From: Pseudomonas sediminis
GTDB lineage: Bacteria; Pseudomonadota; Gammaproteobacteria; Pseudomonadales; Pseudomonadaceae
DNA length: 64,000 nucleotides
Direction: 5' to 3'
Assembly: GCF_002741105.1 (NCBI RefSeq)
Contig: NZ_NIQU01000001.1
Span: 434,001 to 498,000 of the forward strand
Each line of letters begins with the position of its first letter. Position 1 is the stretch's first letter. Below are positions 1 to 8,801 of the stretch, piece after piece. The notes below the pieces were generated by a model that did not search any database, was not told the DNA's origin, and saw only the letters and a program-made list of their open reading frames with translations. The position numbers and the translations under genes are program-made.

Positions 1-2
1 CC

Positions 3-1247
3 GCGGAAACCGACCCGGACACCCGCGCCGGGCTGCTGCAAGGCTTCGACCGCCTGCTCAGCAAGAACCCGGACAACAGCCAGCTGCTGTTCGGCAAGGC
101 CATCCTGCTGCAACAGGACGGCCGTGCCGAAGAGGCACTGGAACTGCTCGAAGACAGCGCTGCGAGCACCAACGAGGTGTCGCCGATCCTGCTGCGCGCT
201 CGCCTGCTGCAAAGCCTCGGCCGCGGCAAAGAGGCCATGCCACTGCTGCAGAAAGGCATCCGCAACAACCCCGAAGACAAACGCCTGCGCCTGACCTACG
301 CGCGCCTGCTGGTCGAGCAGGATCGCCTCGACGACGCCAAGGGCGAATTCTCCAAGCTGGTGCAGGAAAACCCCAACGACGACGACCTGCGCTTCTCCCT
401 GGCCCTGGTGTGCCTGGAAGCCGAAGCCTGGGAAGAAGCCATCGTTTATCTGGAAGAGCTGGTCGAGCGCCGCAGCCATGTCGATGCCGCGCACTACAAC
501 CTTGGCCGCGCTTATGAGGCACTGAACGACAACGACAGCGCCCTGCAGGAATACGCCCAGGTCGGTCCGAGCAACGACTATCTGCCGGCCCAGCAACGCC
601 AGGCCGAGCTGCTGTTCGCCCAGCAGCGCAGCGACGAAGCCAGCGCACGCCTGGCCCAGGCACGCGACGCGCAGCCCGATTACGCCATCCAGCTGTACCT
701 GATCGAAGCCGAAGGCCTGAGCAATCGCCGCCAAATCGAGCCGGCCTGGAAAGTGATCAACGAGGGCCTGGAGCAGTATCCCAATGACCTCAATCTGCTC
801 TACACCCGCGCCATGCTCGCGGAAAAGCGCGACGACCTGGCCCAGCTGGAAACCGACCTGCGCTACATCATCCAGCGCGAGCCGGAACATGCCATGGCAC
901 TCAATGCCCTCGGCTACACCCTGGCCGACCGCACCACGCGTTATGAAGAAGCGCGCGAGCTGATCGAGAAAGCGCACCAGCTCAACCCGGACGACCCGGC
1001 GATTCTCGACAGCCTTGGCTGGGTCAACTACCGCCTGGGCAACCTCGACGAGGCCGAGCGCCTGCTGCGCCAGGCCCTGGAGAAATTCCCCGACCACGAA
1101 GTGGCCGCGCACCTGGGCGAAGTGCTCTGGGCCCAAGGTAAACAGCGCGAAGCCAAACGCGTCTGGCGCGACGCCTTCGCCGATGCGCCAGACAGCCCCA
1201 TTCTGCGTGACACGCTGTTGCGCCTGACCGGTTCCGAGACTCTTTGA
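3..1247 (+). CDS. Tetratricopeptide-repeat protein (5' end outside the window)
   Basis: The reading frame is open from the first bases of the window, so the N-terminus is missing; about 414 residues are visible. The protein is a run of helical 34-residue TPR-like units rich in Ala, Leu, Glu and Arg, with typical repeats near the end (for example [10 protein letters not shown] and [12 protein letters not shown]). It matches the large TPR protein that lies directly before lolB in Pseudomonas. TPR arrays are protein-protein scaffolds; no enzymatic motif is visible. Its stop overlaps the lolB start by one base, so the two are very probably co-transcribed. A role in envelope biogenesis is inferred from the neighbour only. 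Confidence 0.85.
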   Translation, partial: AETDPDTRAGLLQGFDRLLSKNPDNSQLLFGKAILLQQDGRAEEALELLEDSAASTNEVSPILLRARLLQSLGRGKEAMPLLQKGIRNNPEDKRLRLTYARLLVEQDRLDDAKGEFSKLVQENPNDDDLRFSLALVCLEAEAWEEAIVYLEELVERRSHVDAAHYNLGRAYEALNDNDSALQEYAQVGPSNDYLPAQQRQAELLFAQQRSDEASARLAQARDAQPDYAIQLYLIEAEGLSNRRQIEPAWKVINEGLEQYPNDLNLLYTRAMLAEKRDDLAQLETDLRYIIQREPEHAMALNALGYTLADRTTRYEEARELIEKAHQLNPDDPAILDSLGWVNYRLGNLDEAERLLRQALEKFPDHEVAAHLGEVLWAQGKQREAKRVWRDAFADAPDSPILRDTLLRLTGSETL

Positions 1248-1861
1248 TGCTTCGTCACCTACTCGTATTCAGCCTTATCGCCCTGCTTGCCGGTTGCGCC
1301 GGCCTTACCTCGCACGAAGCGCTGGAAGGCCAGGGCGATCCGGCCAAGTGGAAGGCTCACAAGCAGCAGATCACCCAGCTCGATGGCTGGCAGATCAACG
1401 GCAAGATCGGCATTCGCGCCCCGCAAGACTCCGGCAGCGCCACACTGTTCTGGCTGCAGCGCCAGGATTACTACGACATTCGCCTGTCCGGCCCGCTCGG
1501 TGGCGGCGCCGCCCGCCTGACCGGCCGTCCGGGTGACATCCTGCTGGAAGTGTCCAACCGTGGCCGCTACCGCGCCGAATCGCCGGAAGATCTGCTGCGC
1601 GAGCAACTGCGCCTGGACCTGCCGGTGTCCAACCTGCTCTGGTGGATTCGCGGCCTGCCCGCCCCGGAAAGCCGCAGCCGCATCACCCTCGATGGCGAAA
1701 GCCACCTGGCGCAGCTGGAGCAGGACGGCTGGAAGGTCGAATACCAACGCTACACCGAGCAGAACGGCTACGCCCTGCCGGAGCGCCTGAAGCTCTATGG
1801 CCAGGACCTGGAAGTGACCTTGGTGATCAAGGACTGGCAGCCGCGTCAGCTCGGCCAATAA
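1247..1861 (+). CDS. lolB: Outer-membrane lipoprotein receptor LolB
   Basis: A 204-residue lipoprotein. The N-terminus [20 protein letters not shown] carries a lipobox (LAGC) with the acylated cysteine at residue 17. The mature part has the LolB fold signature with [12 protein letters not shown] and [18 protein letters not shown]. LolB takes lipoproteins from the periplasmic carrier LolA and inserts them into the inner leaflet of the outer membrane. The ATG at 1247 overlaps the stop of the preceding TPR gene (TGATG), so this start was preferred over the in-frame TTG one codon earlier. Length and gene order fit the family. Confidence 0.96.
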   Translation: MLRHLLVFSLIALLAGCAGLTSHEALEGQGDPAKWKAHKQQITQLDGWQINGKIGIRAPQDSGSATLFWLQRQDYYDIRLSGPLGGGAARLTGRPGDILLEVSNRGRYRAESPEDLLREQLRLDLPVSNLLWWIRGLPAPESRSRITLDGESHLAQLEQDGWKVEYQRYTEQNGYALPERLKLYGQDLEVTLVIKDWQPRQLGQ

Positions 1862-1973
1862 GCCAGCGGCACATCCTGTGGGAGGGGCTTTAGCCGCGAC
1901 AGCTTGCCCAGCGCCTCCCATAGCACGCAGCCGCGTGGATAGGCCACGCGGCCTGCTACTTCCGCGGACCACT

Positions 1974-2058
1974 CCCTCTCCCATTTATGGGAGAGGGCCG
2001 GGGAGAGGGTGATTTGCCGCCCCTCTCCCCCGCCCCTCTCCCGCAAGCGGGAGAGGGG
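1974..2058. repeat. Two CTCTCCC hairpin repeats before ispE
   Basis: Two perfect hairpins lie in the lolB-ispE gap: CCCTCTCCC-ATTTAT-GGGAGAGGG at 1974-1997, and a second at 2033-2058 with arms CCCCTCTCCCGC and GGGAGAGGGG round AAGC. A near-identical hairpin occurs at 40187-40212 after algA, so this is a dispersed palindromic repeat. The rest of the 230-bp gap shows no gene. Confidence 0.7.
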
Positions 2059-2093
2059 AGACAAGCCCCTAACACGACTCTTCAGCGCACCCC

Positions 2094-2969
2094 ATGACCA
2101 ACACCGCCATCCCCACCCACGCCGAACTGATCCTGCCCGCCCCTGCCAAGCTCAACCTGATGCTGCATATCCTCGGCCGTCGCGCCGACGGCTATCACGA
2201 GCTGCAGACCCTGTTTCAGTTTCTCGACCACGGCGATGAGCTTGGCTTCAGCGTCCGCCAGGATGGCGAAATCCGCTTGCATACGCCTATCGACGGCGTG
2301 CCACATGACAGCAACCTGATCGTGCGCGCGGCCAAAAGACTGCAGGAAGCCAGCGGCACGAAGCTCGGCGCCGATATCTGGTTGGACAAACGCCTGCCCA
2401 TGGGCGGCGGCATCGGCGGCGGCAGCTCGGACGCTGCCACCACCCTGCTCGGTCTCGACCTCCTGTGGCATACCCGATTGGGCGAAGATCGCCTGGCCGA
2501 ACTGGGTCTGGCCCTGGGCGCCGATGTGCCGGTATTCGTGCGCGGTCGCGCGGCCTTTGCCGAGGGCGTTGGCGAGCGCCTGACGCCCGTCGAACTGGAG
2601 GAACCCTGGTTCCTCGTCGCCGCGCCGCAAGTCTTTGTAAGCACAGCAGAAGTTTTCGGCTCGCCCGAGTTGACACGGGATACGCCGCCCATTAAAGTTC
2701 GCAGCCTTCTTGCGGGGGGTGGTCGAAACGACTGCCAGCCGGTCGTAGAGAAGCGTTACCCTGAAGTTCGTAACGCTTTGATCTTGTTGAACAAATTTGT
2801 TCAGGTTAGATTGACCGGCACTGGAGCTTGCATATTTGGGAGCTTCCCAAATAGGGACGATGCTGATAAAGTCGCCCGCCAACTTCCAGGCACTCTGCCG
2901 AGTTTTGTCGCTCAAGGTCGCAACATTTCGATGCTGCACCGCAGGCTCCAAGCATTGGCCAAGAAGTGA
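2094..2969 (+). CDS. ispE: 4-diphosphocytidyl-2-C-methyl-D-erythritol kinase
   Basis: A 291-residue GHMP-family kinase of the MEP isoprenoid pathway; it phosphorylates CDP-methylerythritol at the 2-hydroxyl using ATP. Near the N-terminus is [20 protein letters not shown], with the substrate-binding lysine and the GYHEL motif following. The glycine-rich ATP loop [14 protein letters not shown] lies near residue 102. The C-terminal GTGACIFG motif is present. The last 100 codons look more AT-rich than the rest. The start has no obvious Shine-Dalgarno sequence. It is followed by the tRNA-Gln pair and prs, the normal Pseudomonas order. Confidence 0.96.
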   Translation: MTNTAIPTHAELILPAPAKLNLMLHILGRRADGYHELQTLFQFLDHGDELGFSVRQDGEIRLHTPIDGVPHDSNLIVRAAKRLQEASGTKLGADIWLDKRLPMGGGIGGGSSDAATTLLGLDLLWHTRLGEDRLAELGLALGADVPVFVRGRAAFAEGVGERLTPVELEEPWFLVAAPQVFVSTAEVFGSPELTRDTPPIKVRSLLAGGGRNDCQPVVEKRYPEVRNALILLNKFVQVRLTGTGACIFGSFPNRDDADKVARQLPGTLPSFVAQGRNISMLHRRLQALAKK

Positions 2970-2995
2970 ATGCTCAGCATTCGGTTATACGATAC

Positions 2996-3070
2996 AGGGG
3001 CGTCGCCAAGCGGTAAGGCACCAGGTTTTGATCCTGGCATGCGTTGGTTCGAATCCAGCCGCCCCTGCCA
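2996..3070 (+). tRNA. tRNA-Gln(TTG), copy 1
   Basis: A 75-nt tRNA with acceptor stem AGGGGCG/CGCCCCT, anticodon stem-loop CCAGG-TTTTGAT-CCTGG (anticodon TTG), T-arm with GGTTCGAATCC, discriminator G and an encoded CCA end. It is identical to the second copy 56 bp downstream. Confidence 0.97.
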
Positions 3071-3126
3071 TAACCTCCTCCGGGAGGCATCGCAAACCGA
3101 GTCAAGCAGCATTCGATACTGAATAT

Positions 3127-3201
3127 AGGGGCGTCGCCAAGCGGTAAGGCACCAGGTTTTGATCCTGGCATGCGTTGGTTCGAATCCAGCCGCCCCTGCC
3201 A
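3127..3201 (+). tRNA. tRNA-Gln(TTG), copy 2
   Basis: A second 75-nt tRNA-Gln with the same sequence as the copy at 2996-3070, including the TTG anticodon and encoded CCA. Short stretches such as GCATTCG before each copy are also shared, which suggests a tandem duplication. It ends 46 bp before prs, so it may be co-transcribed with that gene. Confidence 0.97.
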
Positions 3202-3247
3202 TTTTCCATACCCATCCAGGTATACCCCCAGCCGGCAGGTACTGCGC

Positions 3248-4189
3248 GTGTCCAAGATGATGGTCTTCACGGGGAACGCAAACCCCGATCTGGCGCGACG
3301 GATCGTTCGTCAGCTGCACATTCCCCTCGGCGATGCTTCGGTCGGTAAGTTCTCCGACGGCGAAGTCATGATCGAAATCAACGAGAACGTCCGCGGTAAG
3401 GACGTTTTCCTGATTCAGCCGACCTGTGCACCCACCAACGACAACCTGATGGAACTGGTGGTGATGGCCGACGCCTTCCGCCGTTCCTCGGCCACCCGCA
3501 TCACTGCGGTCATCCCCTACTTCGGTTACGCCCGCCAGGATCGCCGTCCGCGCTCCGCTCGCGTGGCGATCAGCGCCAAAGTGGTTGCCGACATGCTCAC
3601 CGTGGTCGGTATCGACCGCGTGCTGACCGTCGACCTGCACGCTGACCAGATCCAGGGCTTTTTCGACATTCCGGTGGACAACATCTACGGCTCCCCGGTC
3701 TTGGTCGACGACATCGAAGACCAGCGCTTCGACAACCTGATGATCGTCTCCCCCGATATCGGTGGCGTCGTTCGTGCCCGCGCCGTGGCCAAGAGCCTGG
3801 GCGTCGACCTGGCGATCATCGACAAGCGTCGTGAGAAAGCCAACCAGTCCGAAGTGATGCACATCATCGGTGACGTCGAAGGCCGTACCTGCATCCTCGT
3901 CGACGACATGGTCGACACCGCCGGTACCCTGTGCCACGCCGCCAAAGCGCTGAAAGAGCGCGGTGCCGCCAAGGTCTACGCCTACTGCACCCACCCGGTG
4001 CTGTCCGGCCGCGCCATCGAGAACATTGAAAATTCGTCGCTGGACGAGCTGGTGGTCACCAACACCATCCCGCTGTCCGCTGCAGCGCAGTCTTGCTCGC
4101 GTATTCGCCAGCTCGACATCGCCCCGGTCGTAGCCGAAGCGGTTCGCCGCATCAGCAATGAAGAATCGATCAGCGCGATGTTCCGCTAA
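3248..4189 (+). CDS. prs: Ribose-phosphate pyrophosphokinase
   Basis: A 313-residue PRPP synthetase: it transfers pyrophosphate from ATP to ribose-5-phosphate, feeding nucleotide, histidine and tryptophan synthesis. Visible motifs are the N-terminal [10 protein letters not shown], the flexible-loop region [21 protein letters not shown], and the PRPP-binding loop [10 protein letters not shown]. The start chosen is the GTG at 3248 giving VSKMMVFTG, which matches the family's usual length; longer in-frame starts run into the tRNA gene. The ribosome site is weak. A terminator follows directly. Confidence 0.96.
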   Translation: MSKMMVFTGNANPDLARRIVRQLHIPLGDASVGKFSDGEVMIEINENVRGKDVFLIQPTCAPTNDNLMELVVMADAFRRSSATRITAVIPYFGYARQDRRPRSARVAISAKVVADMLTVVGIDRVLTVDLHADQIQGFFDIPVDNIYGSPVLVDDIEDQRFDNLMIVSPDIGGVVRARAVAKSLGVDLAIIDKRREKANQSEVMHIIGDVEGRTCILVDDMVDTAGTLCHAAKALKERGAAKVYAYCTHPVLSGRAIENIENSSLDELVVTNTIPLSAAAQSCSRIRQLDIAPVVAEAVRRISNEESISAMFR

Positions 4190-4209
4190 GGAACCCGCTG
4201 ACGTTAAGC

Positions 4210-4233
4210 GCCCCGCCTCGTGCGGGGCTTTTT
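4210..4233 (+). terminator. Rho-independent terminator after prs
   Basis: Stem GCCCCGC / GCGGGGC with loop CTCGT, followed by five T residues. It separates prs from rplY. Confidence 0.85.
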
Positions 4234-4294
4234 GCCCTACCGCCCGAGGCTGGTCGCAAGCCACAAGGCGGTTTGGTTATTTTGGAGAAGTGAA

Positions 4295-4909
4295 ATGACT
4301 GTTGAATTTGCCCTGAATGCCGAAGTGCGTTCCGACCTGGGGAAAGGTGCGAGCCGCCGCCTGCGTCGTAACGTGTCCATGGTGCCTGCCGTGATCTACG
4401 GTGGCGACAAAGCCCCGCAGTCCATCAGCCTGCTGGCCAAAGACCTGGCCAAGCTGCTGGAAAACGAAGCTGCCTTCAGCCACGTCCTGAGCCTGGACGT
4501 TGCCGGCACCAAAGAAAACGTACTGATCAAAGCCCTGCAGCGCCACCCGGCCAAAGGCTTCGTTCTGCACGCTGACTTCGTTCGCGTCGTTGCCGGCCAG
4601 AAACTGACCGCCCACGTACCGCTGCACTTCATCAACGAAGCCAGCTCCGTTGGCGTCAAGCAAGGCGGCGGCGAAGTTCTGCACGCCCTGAACGAAGTCG
4701 AAGTTTCCTGCCTGCCGAAAGACCTGCCGGAATTCATCGAAGTCGACATGGCTGCAGTCGCTGTTGACCAGACCGTTCACCTGTCCGACATCAAGCTGCC
4801 GAAAGGCGTTGAGCTGGTTGCTCTGGCCCACGGCAGTGACCTGCCGGTAGCCAGCATCCACCTGCCGCGCGTTCGTGAAGAAGCTGCCGGCGAAGGCGCT
4901 GCCGAGTAA
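4295..4909 (+). CDS. rplY: 50S ribosomal protein L25 (CTC-type long form)
   Basis: A 204-residue protein of the L25/TL5/CTC family that binds 5S rRNA in the large subunit. The N-terminal L25 domain has [14 protein letters not shown] and VPAVIYGG; the extra C-terminal beta domain of about 100 residues is the CTC extension with [24 protein letters not shown] sequence. The ATG at 4295 has the strong site TTGGAGAAG just upstream; upstream in-frame codons would read through the prs terminator. Codon use is highly biased, as expected for a ribosomal protein. Confidence 0.96.
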   Translation: MTVEFALNAEVRSDLGKGASRRLRRNVSMVPAVIYGGDKAPQSISLLAKDLAKLLENEAAFSHVLSLDVAGTKENVLIKALQRHPAKGFVLHADFVRVVAGQKLTAHVPLHFINEASSVGVKQGGGEVLHALNEVEVSCLPKDLPEFIEVDMAAVAVDQTVHLSDIKLPKGVELVALAHGSDLPVASIHLPRVREEAAGEGAAE

Positions 4910-4920
4910 TCGTCAGTAGC

Positions 4921-4948
4921 TGGCCCGGCATGCGATCACGCCGGGCCA
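4921..4948. other. Hairpin between rplY and pth
   Basis: Perfect 9-bp stem TGGCCCGGC / GCCGGGCCA with a 10-nt loop and no T-run. It could attenuate or stabilise the rplY-pth transcript but is not a classical terminator. Confidence 0.55.
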
Positions 4949-4969
4949 TGTTCACGAAAGGGCTCCTGT

Positions 4970-5560
4970 ATGACTGCCGTACAACTGATCGTTGGCCTGG
5001 GTAACCCCGGCCCCGAATACGACCAGACCCGGCACAATGCAGGGGCCCTTTTCGTTGAGCGCGTGGCCGCGAGCCAGCGCGCCAACCTCAGCGTAGATCG
5101 CAAATATTTCGGCCTGGTGGGCAAGTTCGTCCATCAGGGGCGCGAAGTTCGTCTGCTCATCCCCACCACCTACATGAACCGCAGCGGCCAGTCCGTGGCG
5201 GCCTTGGCCAATTTCTTCAAGCTCAAGCCTGAAGAGATCCTGGTGGCTCACGACGAACTCGACATGCCTCCCGGCGTCGCCAAGCTCAAACAGGGCGGCG
5301 GCCACGGCGGGCACAACGGCCTGCGCGACATCATCGCCCAGCTCGGTAACCAGAATAACTTCCATCGCCTGCGGCTCGGCATCGGCCACCCGGGGCACGC
5401 CAGCCTGGTCTCCGGCTACGTGCTCGGACGCGCCCCACGCAGCGAACAGGAACTGCTCGAGCAGAGCATCGACTTCGCCTTGGACGTCCTGCCGGAAATA
5501 CTCGCCGGCGACTGGACCGTGGCCATGCGCAAACTGCATAGCCAAAAGGCCACCAAGTAA
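4970..5560 (+). CDS. pth: Peptidyl-tRNA hydrolase
   Basis: A 196-residue Pth that releases tRNA from prematurely dropped peptidyl-tRNA. It opens with [20 protein letters not shown], holding the conserved Asn and the catalytic His at residue 22. TTYMNRSG and [11 protein letters not shown] follow, the latter carrying the catalytic-pair aspartate, and then [14 protein letters not shown]. All family landmarks are present. It lies 25 bp upstream of ychF, the usual pairing in Pseudomonas. Confidence 0.97.
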   Translation: MTAVQLIVGLGNPGPEYDQTRHNAGALFVERVAASQRANLSVDRKYFGLVGKFVHQGREVRLLIPTTYMNRSGQSVAALANFFKLKPEEILVAHDELDMPPGVAKLKQGGGHGGHNGLRDIIAQLGNQNNFHRLRLGIGHPGHASLVSGYVLGRAPRSEQELLEQSIDFALDVLPEILAGDWTVAMRKLHSQKATK

Positions 5561-5585
5561 CCACCTTTCCCCCGAGGGACACATC

Positions 5586-6686
5586 ATGGGATTCAACTGC
5601 GGCATCGTCGGCCTGCCCAACGTCGGCAAGTCCACCCTGTTCAACGCCCTCACCAAGTCCGGCATCGCCGCAGAAAACTTCCCCTTCTGCACCATCGAGC
5701 CGAACAGCGGCATCGTGCCCATGCCCGACCCGCGCCTGGATGCCCTGGCCGAGATCGTCAAACCCGAGAAGGTCATCCCCACCACCATGGAATTCGTCGA
5801 CATCGCCGGCCTGGTAGCGGGCGCGTCGAAAGGTGAAGGGCTGGGCAACAAGTTCCTCGCCAACATCCGCGAGACCGACGCCATCGCCCACGTGGTGCGC
5901 TGCTTCGAAGACGAGAACGTCATCCACGTCGCCAACAGCGTCGACCCCAAGCGCGACATCGAGATCATCGACCTCGAACTGATCATGGCCGACCTCGACA
6001 GCTGCGAGAAACAACTGCAGCGCGTAGCTCGTACCGCCAAGGGTGGCGACAAGGAATCCGTGGCGCAGAAGGCCCTGCTGGAAAAGCTCATCCCCCACCT
6101 CACCGAAGGCAAGCCGGCACGCAGCCTGCTCAGAGACCTGGGTGACGACGAGAAGCGCCTGGCCAAGACCTTCCACCTGCTCACCACCAAGCCGGTGATG
6201 TACATCGCCAACGTCGCCGAAGACGGCTTCGAGAACAACCCGCACCTCGACGTGGTGCAAGCCATCGCCGACGCAGAAGGCGCCATCGTCGTACCGGTGT
6301 GCAACAAGATCGAAGCCGAGATCGCCGAACTGGACGATCTCGAAGAAATGCAGATGTTCCTCGAAACCATGGGCATGGAAGAGCCGGGCCTGAACCGCGT
6401 GATCCGCGCCGGTTACTCGCTGCTCAACCTGCAGACCTACTTCACCGCTGGCGTGAAGGAAGTCCGCGCCTGGACCGTCAAGGTCGGCGCCACTGCCCCG
6501 CAATCGGCTGCCGCGATCCACACCGACTTCGAGAAAGGCTTCATCCGCGCCGAAGTCATCGCCTACAACGACTTCATCCAGTACAAGGGCGAAGCCGGCG
6601 CCAAGGAAGCCGGCAAATGGCGCCTGGAAGGCAAGGACTACATCGTCAAAGACGGTGACGTGATGCACTTCCGCTTTAACGTTTGA
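5586..6686 (+). CDS. ychF: Redox-responsive P-loop ATPase YchF/OLA1
   Basis: A 366-residue Obg-related NTPase that prefers ATP and binds ribosomes; it influences stress responses. The P-loop GLPNVGKST is at residues 9-17, [20 protein letters not shown] follows as the switch/G3 region, and the specificity loop has the non-canonical N(K)-type CNKIEAE. The C-terminal TGS domain ends with [10 protein letters not shown]. Length is standard. A good terminator follows, and the accessory region begins after it. Confidence 0.97.
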   Translation: MGFNCGIVGLPNVGKSTLFNALTKSGIAAENFPFCTIEPNSGIVPMPDPRLDALAEIVKPEKVIPTTMEFVDIAGLVAGASKGEGLGNKFLANIRETDAIAHVVRCFEDENVIHVANSVDPKRDIEIIDLELIMADLDSCEKQLQRVARTAKGGDKESVAQKALLEKLIPHLTEGKPARSLLRDLGDDEKRLAKTFHLLTTKPVMYIANVAEDGFENNPHLDVVQAIADAEGAIVVPVCNKIEAEIAELDDLEEMQMFLETMGMEEPGLNRVIRAGYSLLNLQTYFTAGVKEVRAWTVKVGATAPQSAAAIHTDFEKGFIRAEVIAYNDFIQYKGEAGAKEAGKWRLEGKDYIVKDGDVMHFRFNV

Positions 6687-6710
6687 TTGTTGTAGGTAGC
6701 GCATAGACAG

Positions 6711-6733
6711 AACCCCGCGAAAGCGGGGTTTTG
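6711..6733 (+). terminator. Terminator after ychF
   Basis: Stem AACCCCGC / GCGGGGTT with loop GAAA, followed by a T-rich tract. It marks the end of the housekeeping block. Confidence 0.85.
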
Positions 6734-6813
6734 TTGTTTTTGGGGTGGGAAATTGTTGGACGACTTCGCTATCACACGCTGGTTTTTCTTGAGACGTATT
6801 GAGACCGGTTAAC

Positions 6814-6826
6814 CCGTTCGTAACGG
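6814..6826. repeat. 13-bp hairpin, inverted copy of 7972-7984
   Basis: CCGTT-CGT-AACGG here is the exact reverse complement of CCGTT-ACG-AACGG at 7972-7984, next to the tRNA-Met fragment. Each is itself a 5-bp hairpin. The pair brackets the 6920-7864 gene. Confidence 0.5.
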
Positions 6827-6919
6827 TCTTCTCTGCTTTTTCCTATGGGCGGATTCTTGCGGTTAGTCTGAAAGCACGACAGAGTTAAGCCTTCTTTGAA
6901 CTGCAATGTTGGTTGCGTT

Positions 6920-7864
6920 ATGACTGAACGCTCTGCCAGCTCGTCCGGTCAGCCGGAGGAGAATTTCGCCAATAGTGAAGGCTGGATCTCATGGCGAAAC
7001 CTCACCACTGAGGCCATGGAGCGCTTTTACGAGCAGCTTATTGCGAATGTTTCCGGGTTCCCGGGCTTGGTGGGCTACGAGGCAGCGGAGCGTGCAAGGA
7101 CAGCTAATGGGAACTTTGCCTGGTCTTGGGGGGCAGCTGCCGAGATTCAGGAAACTATCAATACGGTAAATTCGTGGGGTATGCACCTGCATGATTGGTG
7201 CGCTTGGAATGCCGTTGTGGAGTCATATGAGACAGATGAAGATAGAGGGCAGCTGCTGCATCACTTCGTTGAGCCTCTAGCTTTCTTCTGCATGCATCAA
7301 CCTAGCGCAGTCAGTGATCGCCTGATGCTTCTTACCGAGACACTGTTACATCAGGCCAACCGTCTTGTAGAGCCAGGCTACGTTGATCGCCTTGACCAGG
7401 ATCGCTTGAGGCCCGGACAAGGGCTCCGACGCTCTGATCGCAGAAAGCAAGTCATTCGGCTCGGTCAGCGCTGGACACGATTTAACGTATTCCTGGCCTC
7501 CTTAGATACGATGAATGACTCGGCCTATCGAAAGCTTAGTCGCAATTTCCGCGACCTATCTGTTCACTCGTTTGCTCCTAGACTCATGGTCGGGCAAATC
7601 ATGCGTGCAGTTCGTTCAATTGAGCCTTGGCAAGAGACCGTGAAACAACCGTGTGGCGGGTACCTACTCGTGGATCATCCAACGAAGAAAGGTGTGAGCT
7701 ATACGATGGGAGTCTTGGAGCCCTTTCCTCTAAGCGATGCATACTCAGCTAGTCTTTCTGAGTATCAAAAAGTGATGACTGCTATGAGTGCATTCTCTGA
7801 GCTGCTTGAGGAGATGTGCGCCAGCATGGATGCAATACCAAATCGCTTGTTGGAACAGTCGTAG
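6920..7864 (+). CDS. Uncharacterised accessory protein with an Rx4H motif
   Basis: A 314-residue soluble protein that I do not recognise. It is rich in Trp and aromatic residues near the N-terminus (EGWISWRNL, WSWGAAAEIQE, MHLHDWCAWNAVVESYE) and otherwise looks alpha-helical. Near residue 215 it reads RNFRDLSVHSF, an Rx4H pattern of the kind seen in HEPN nucleases, but this alone is weak evidence. No signal peptide or membrane span. The ATG at 6920 was preferred over the upstream TTG at 6896; neither has a strong ribosome site. Codon use is less GC-biased than ychF, which fits acquired DNA. It lies between ychF and the tRNA-Met 3' fragment, so just outside the inferred island. Confidence 0.7.
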   Translation: MTERSASSSGQPEENFANSEGWISWRNLTTEAMERFYEQLIANVSGFPGLVGYEAAERARTANGNFAWSWGAAAEIQETINTVNSWGMHLHDWCAWNAVVESYETDEDRGQLLHHFVEPLAFFCMHQPSAVSDRLMLLTETLLHQANRLVEPGYVDRLDQDRLRPGQGLRRSDRRKQVIRLGQRWTRFNVFLASLDTMNDSAYRKLSRNFRDLSVHSFAPRLMVGQIMRAVRSIEPWQETVKQPCGGYLLVDHPTKKGVSYTMGVLEPFPLSDAYSASLSEYQKVMTAMSAFSELLEEMCASMDAIPNRLLEQS

Positions 7865-7929
7865 GCTGTGACAAGAAAGGGACAGTCTCTAAAAGGAGCT
7901 AGCTTTCGTTAACACCTTGAATTTACGGG

Positions 7930-7971
7930 GGCTACACCGGGACTTGAACCTGGGACATCAGCATTATGAAT
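7930..7971 (-). repeat. Attachment-site copy: 42-bp tRNA-Met 3' fragment
   Basis: These 42 bp are identical to 13314-13355, inside the intact tRNA-Met gene. They cover the T-arm, variable loop and part of the anticodon arm. The bases just left (about 7893-7929) also resemble the terminator that follows the intact tRNA, with changes. This is the usual trace of a site-specific element that used the tRNA 3' end as attB. Confidence 0.8.
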
Positions 7972-8008
7972 CCGTTACGAACGGCCCCGCTGAGCCAGAA
8001 AGCCCCAC
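7930..8008 (-). pseudogene. tRNA-like chimera at the left island junction
   Basis: Read on the minus strand, this 79-nt stretch starts GGGGCTT and ends TAGCCCC, so six acceptor pairs can form. It contains a D-loop-like GGCTCAGCGGGGCC and the genuine tRNA-Met anticodon loop TTCATAA and T-arm. The 5' half of the anticodon stem does not pair with its 3' half. I read it as a non-functional fusion of the old tRNA 3' part with element DNA. Confidence 0.4.
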
Positions 8009-8132
8009 AAACTGAGTCTTTCAGCCACTCCCCAAGCTGCTTAGACCAGTCCTTCCAGAGAATTCGTATAATGTAGTCACCAATGCCGCATCACAGTCGC
8101 TCGCTAATCGCATGGCATCAAAATAATTATTC

Positions 8133-8795
8133 TTATGATATAGACGCTAGCGCAGCTAATCTGAACTCCTCGATAGCTTCAAGAATCAGATAGTCATTGC
8201 TTACCGCTGTCCCCCAAAACAAAGACTGAATAGGATGAGCGATTGTATAGCTTACGTAGCGTGTTCTTATACTTGCCACATCCGCCATCGTTTGAGTGTT
8301 AGTGTGCGCCACTGCGTTTCTTATGCTTTGAATATCTTTAGCATACGTATAGACACTGGATATAGCTGCAATTAGCTGCCCCTGATTTAAAGAACCTAGC
8401 CTAGGGATTATTCTCGACAATATATCAACATCCCCCCAAGTCGGCTCATATCTAAGTACAGAGTTTTGATTCCCCCAGTATGGGGGCAAGCTATTTATAG
8501 GTTTGGCCTTTATAGCTGCACCCGACACATGATCTTCCGACACGGCATCTGCCACAGCAGTTACAGCAGCCCCGGCTCCATCTATGGTTCCCATACATGA
8601 CTTAAATATACATTCTCTCCAAAACTGCCCCCATCCTTGCCAGAGTCTTGACAGCAGCCCTTCAAGCAGGCATTCCTCTGCAAAAGTAAAGTTCCCTGAG
8701 GGCAGCCCGCTTGTAGACACTGCAAACTCTCTAAGTTCTACCTCAACCCTGTCTAATTCTGTACAAAGATCTGTCCATGTCTGGTAGAGAGTCAT
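8133..8795 (-). CDS. Rx4H (HEPN-like) partner of the DUF262 protein
   Basis: A 220-residue helical protein. Near residue 168 it has DIQSIRNAVAHTNTQTM, an RN-x-x-x-H pattern typical of HEPN ribonuclease-fold proteins, especially those encoded beside DUF262 genes. No other domain is evident. It starts 6 bp after the stop of the DUF262 gene at 8802-9854 and is read in the same direction, so the two form one operon. The region is much more AT-rich than the backbone. HEPN proteins often cleave RNA as toxins or in phage defence; that this one does so is inference from motif and context. Confidence 0.7.
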   Translation of the reverse strand: MTLYQTWTDLCTELDRVEVELREFAVSTSGLPSGNFTFAEECLLEGLLSRLWQGWGQFWRECIFKSCMGTIDGAGAAVTAVADAVSEDHVSGAAIKAKPINSLPPYWGNQNSVLRYEPTWGDVDILSRIIPRLGSLNQGQLIAAISSVYTYAKDIQSIRNAVAHTNTQTMADVASIRTRYVSYTIAHPIQSLFWGTAVSNDYLILEAIEEFRLAALASIS

Positions 8796-8801
8796 GAGTT
8801 A

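Noticed and set aside
1974..2058. A CRISPR array
   Set aside because: The repeats here and elsewhere are isolated palindromes without regular spacers, and no cas genes occur.
3170..3247. A longer prs protein starting inside the tRNA-Gln gene
   Set aside because: It would translate tRNA sequence; the GTG at 3248 gives the usual family length.
6814..7984. The inverted 13-bp pair as attachment sites of a second element
   Set aside because: Both copies are simple 5-bp hairpins in opposite orientation, so they do not have the direct-repeat form of att sites.
7930..8008. A functional second tRNA-Met
   Set aside because: The anticodon stem cannot pair and there is no encoded CCA; only the 3' part matches the real gene.
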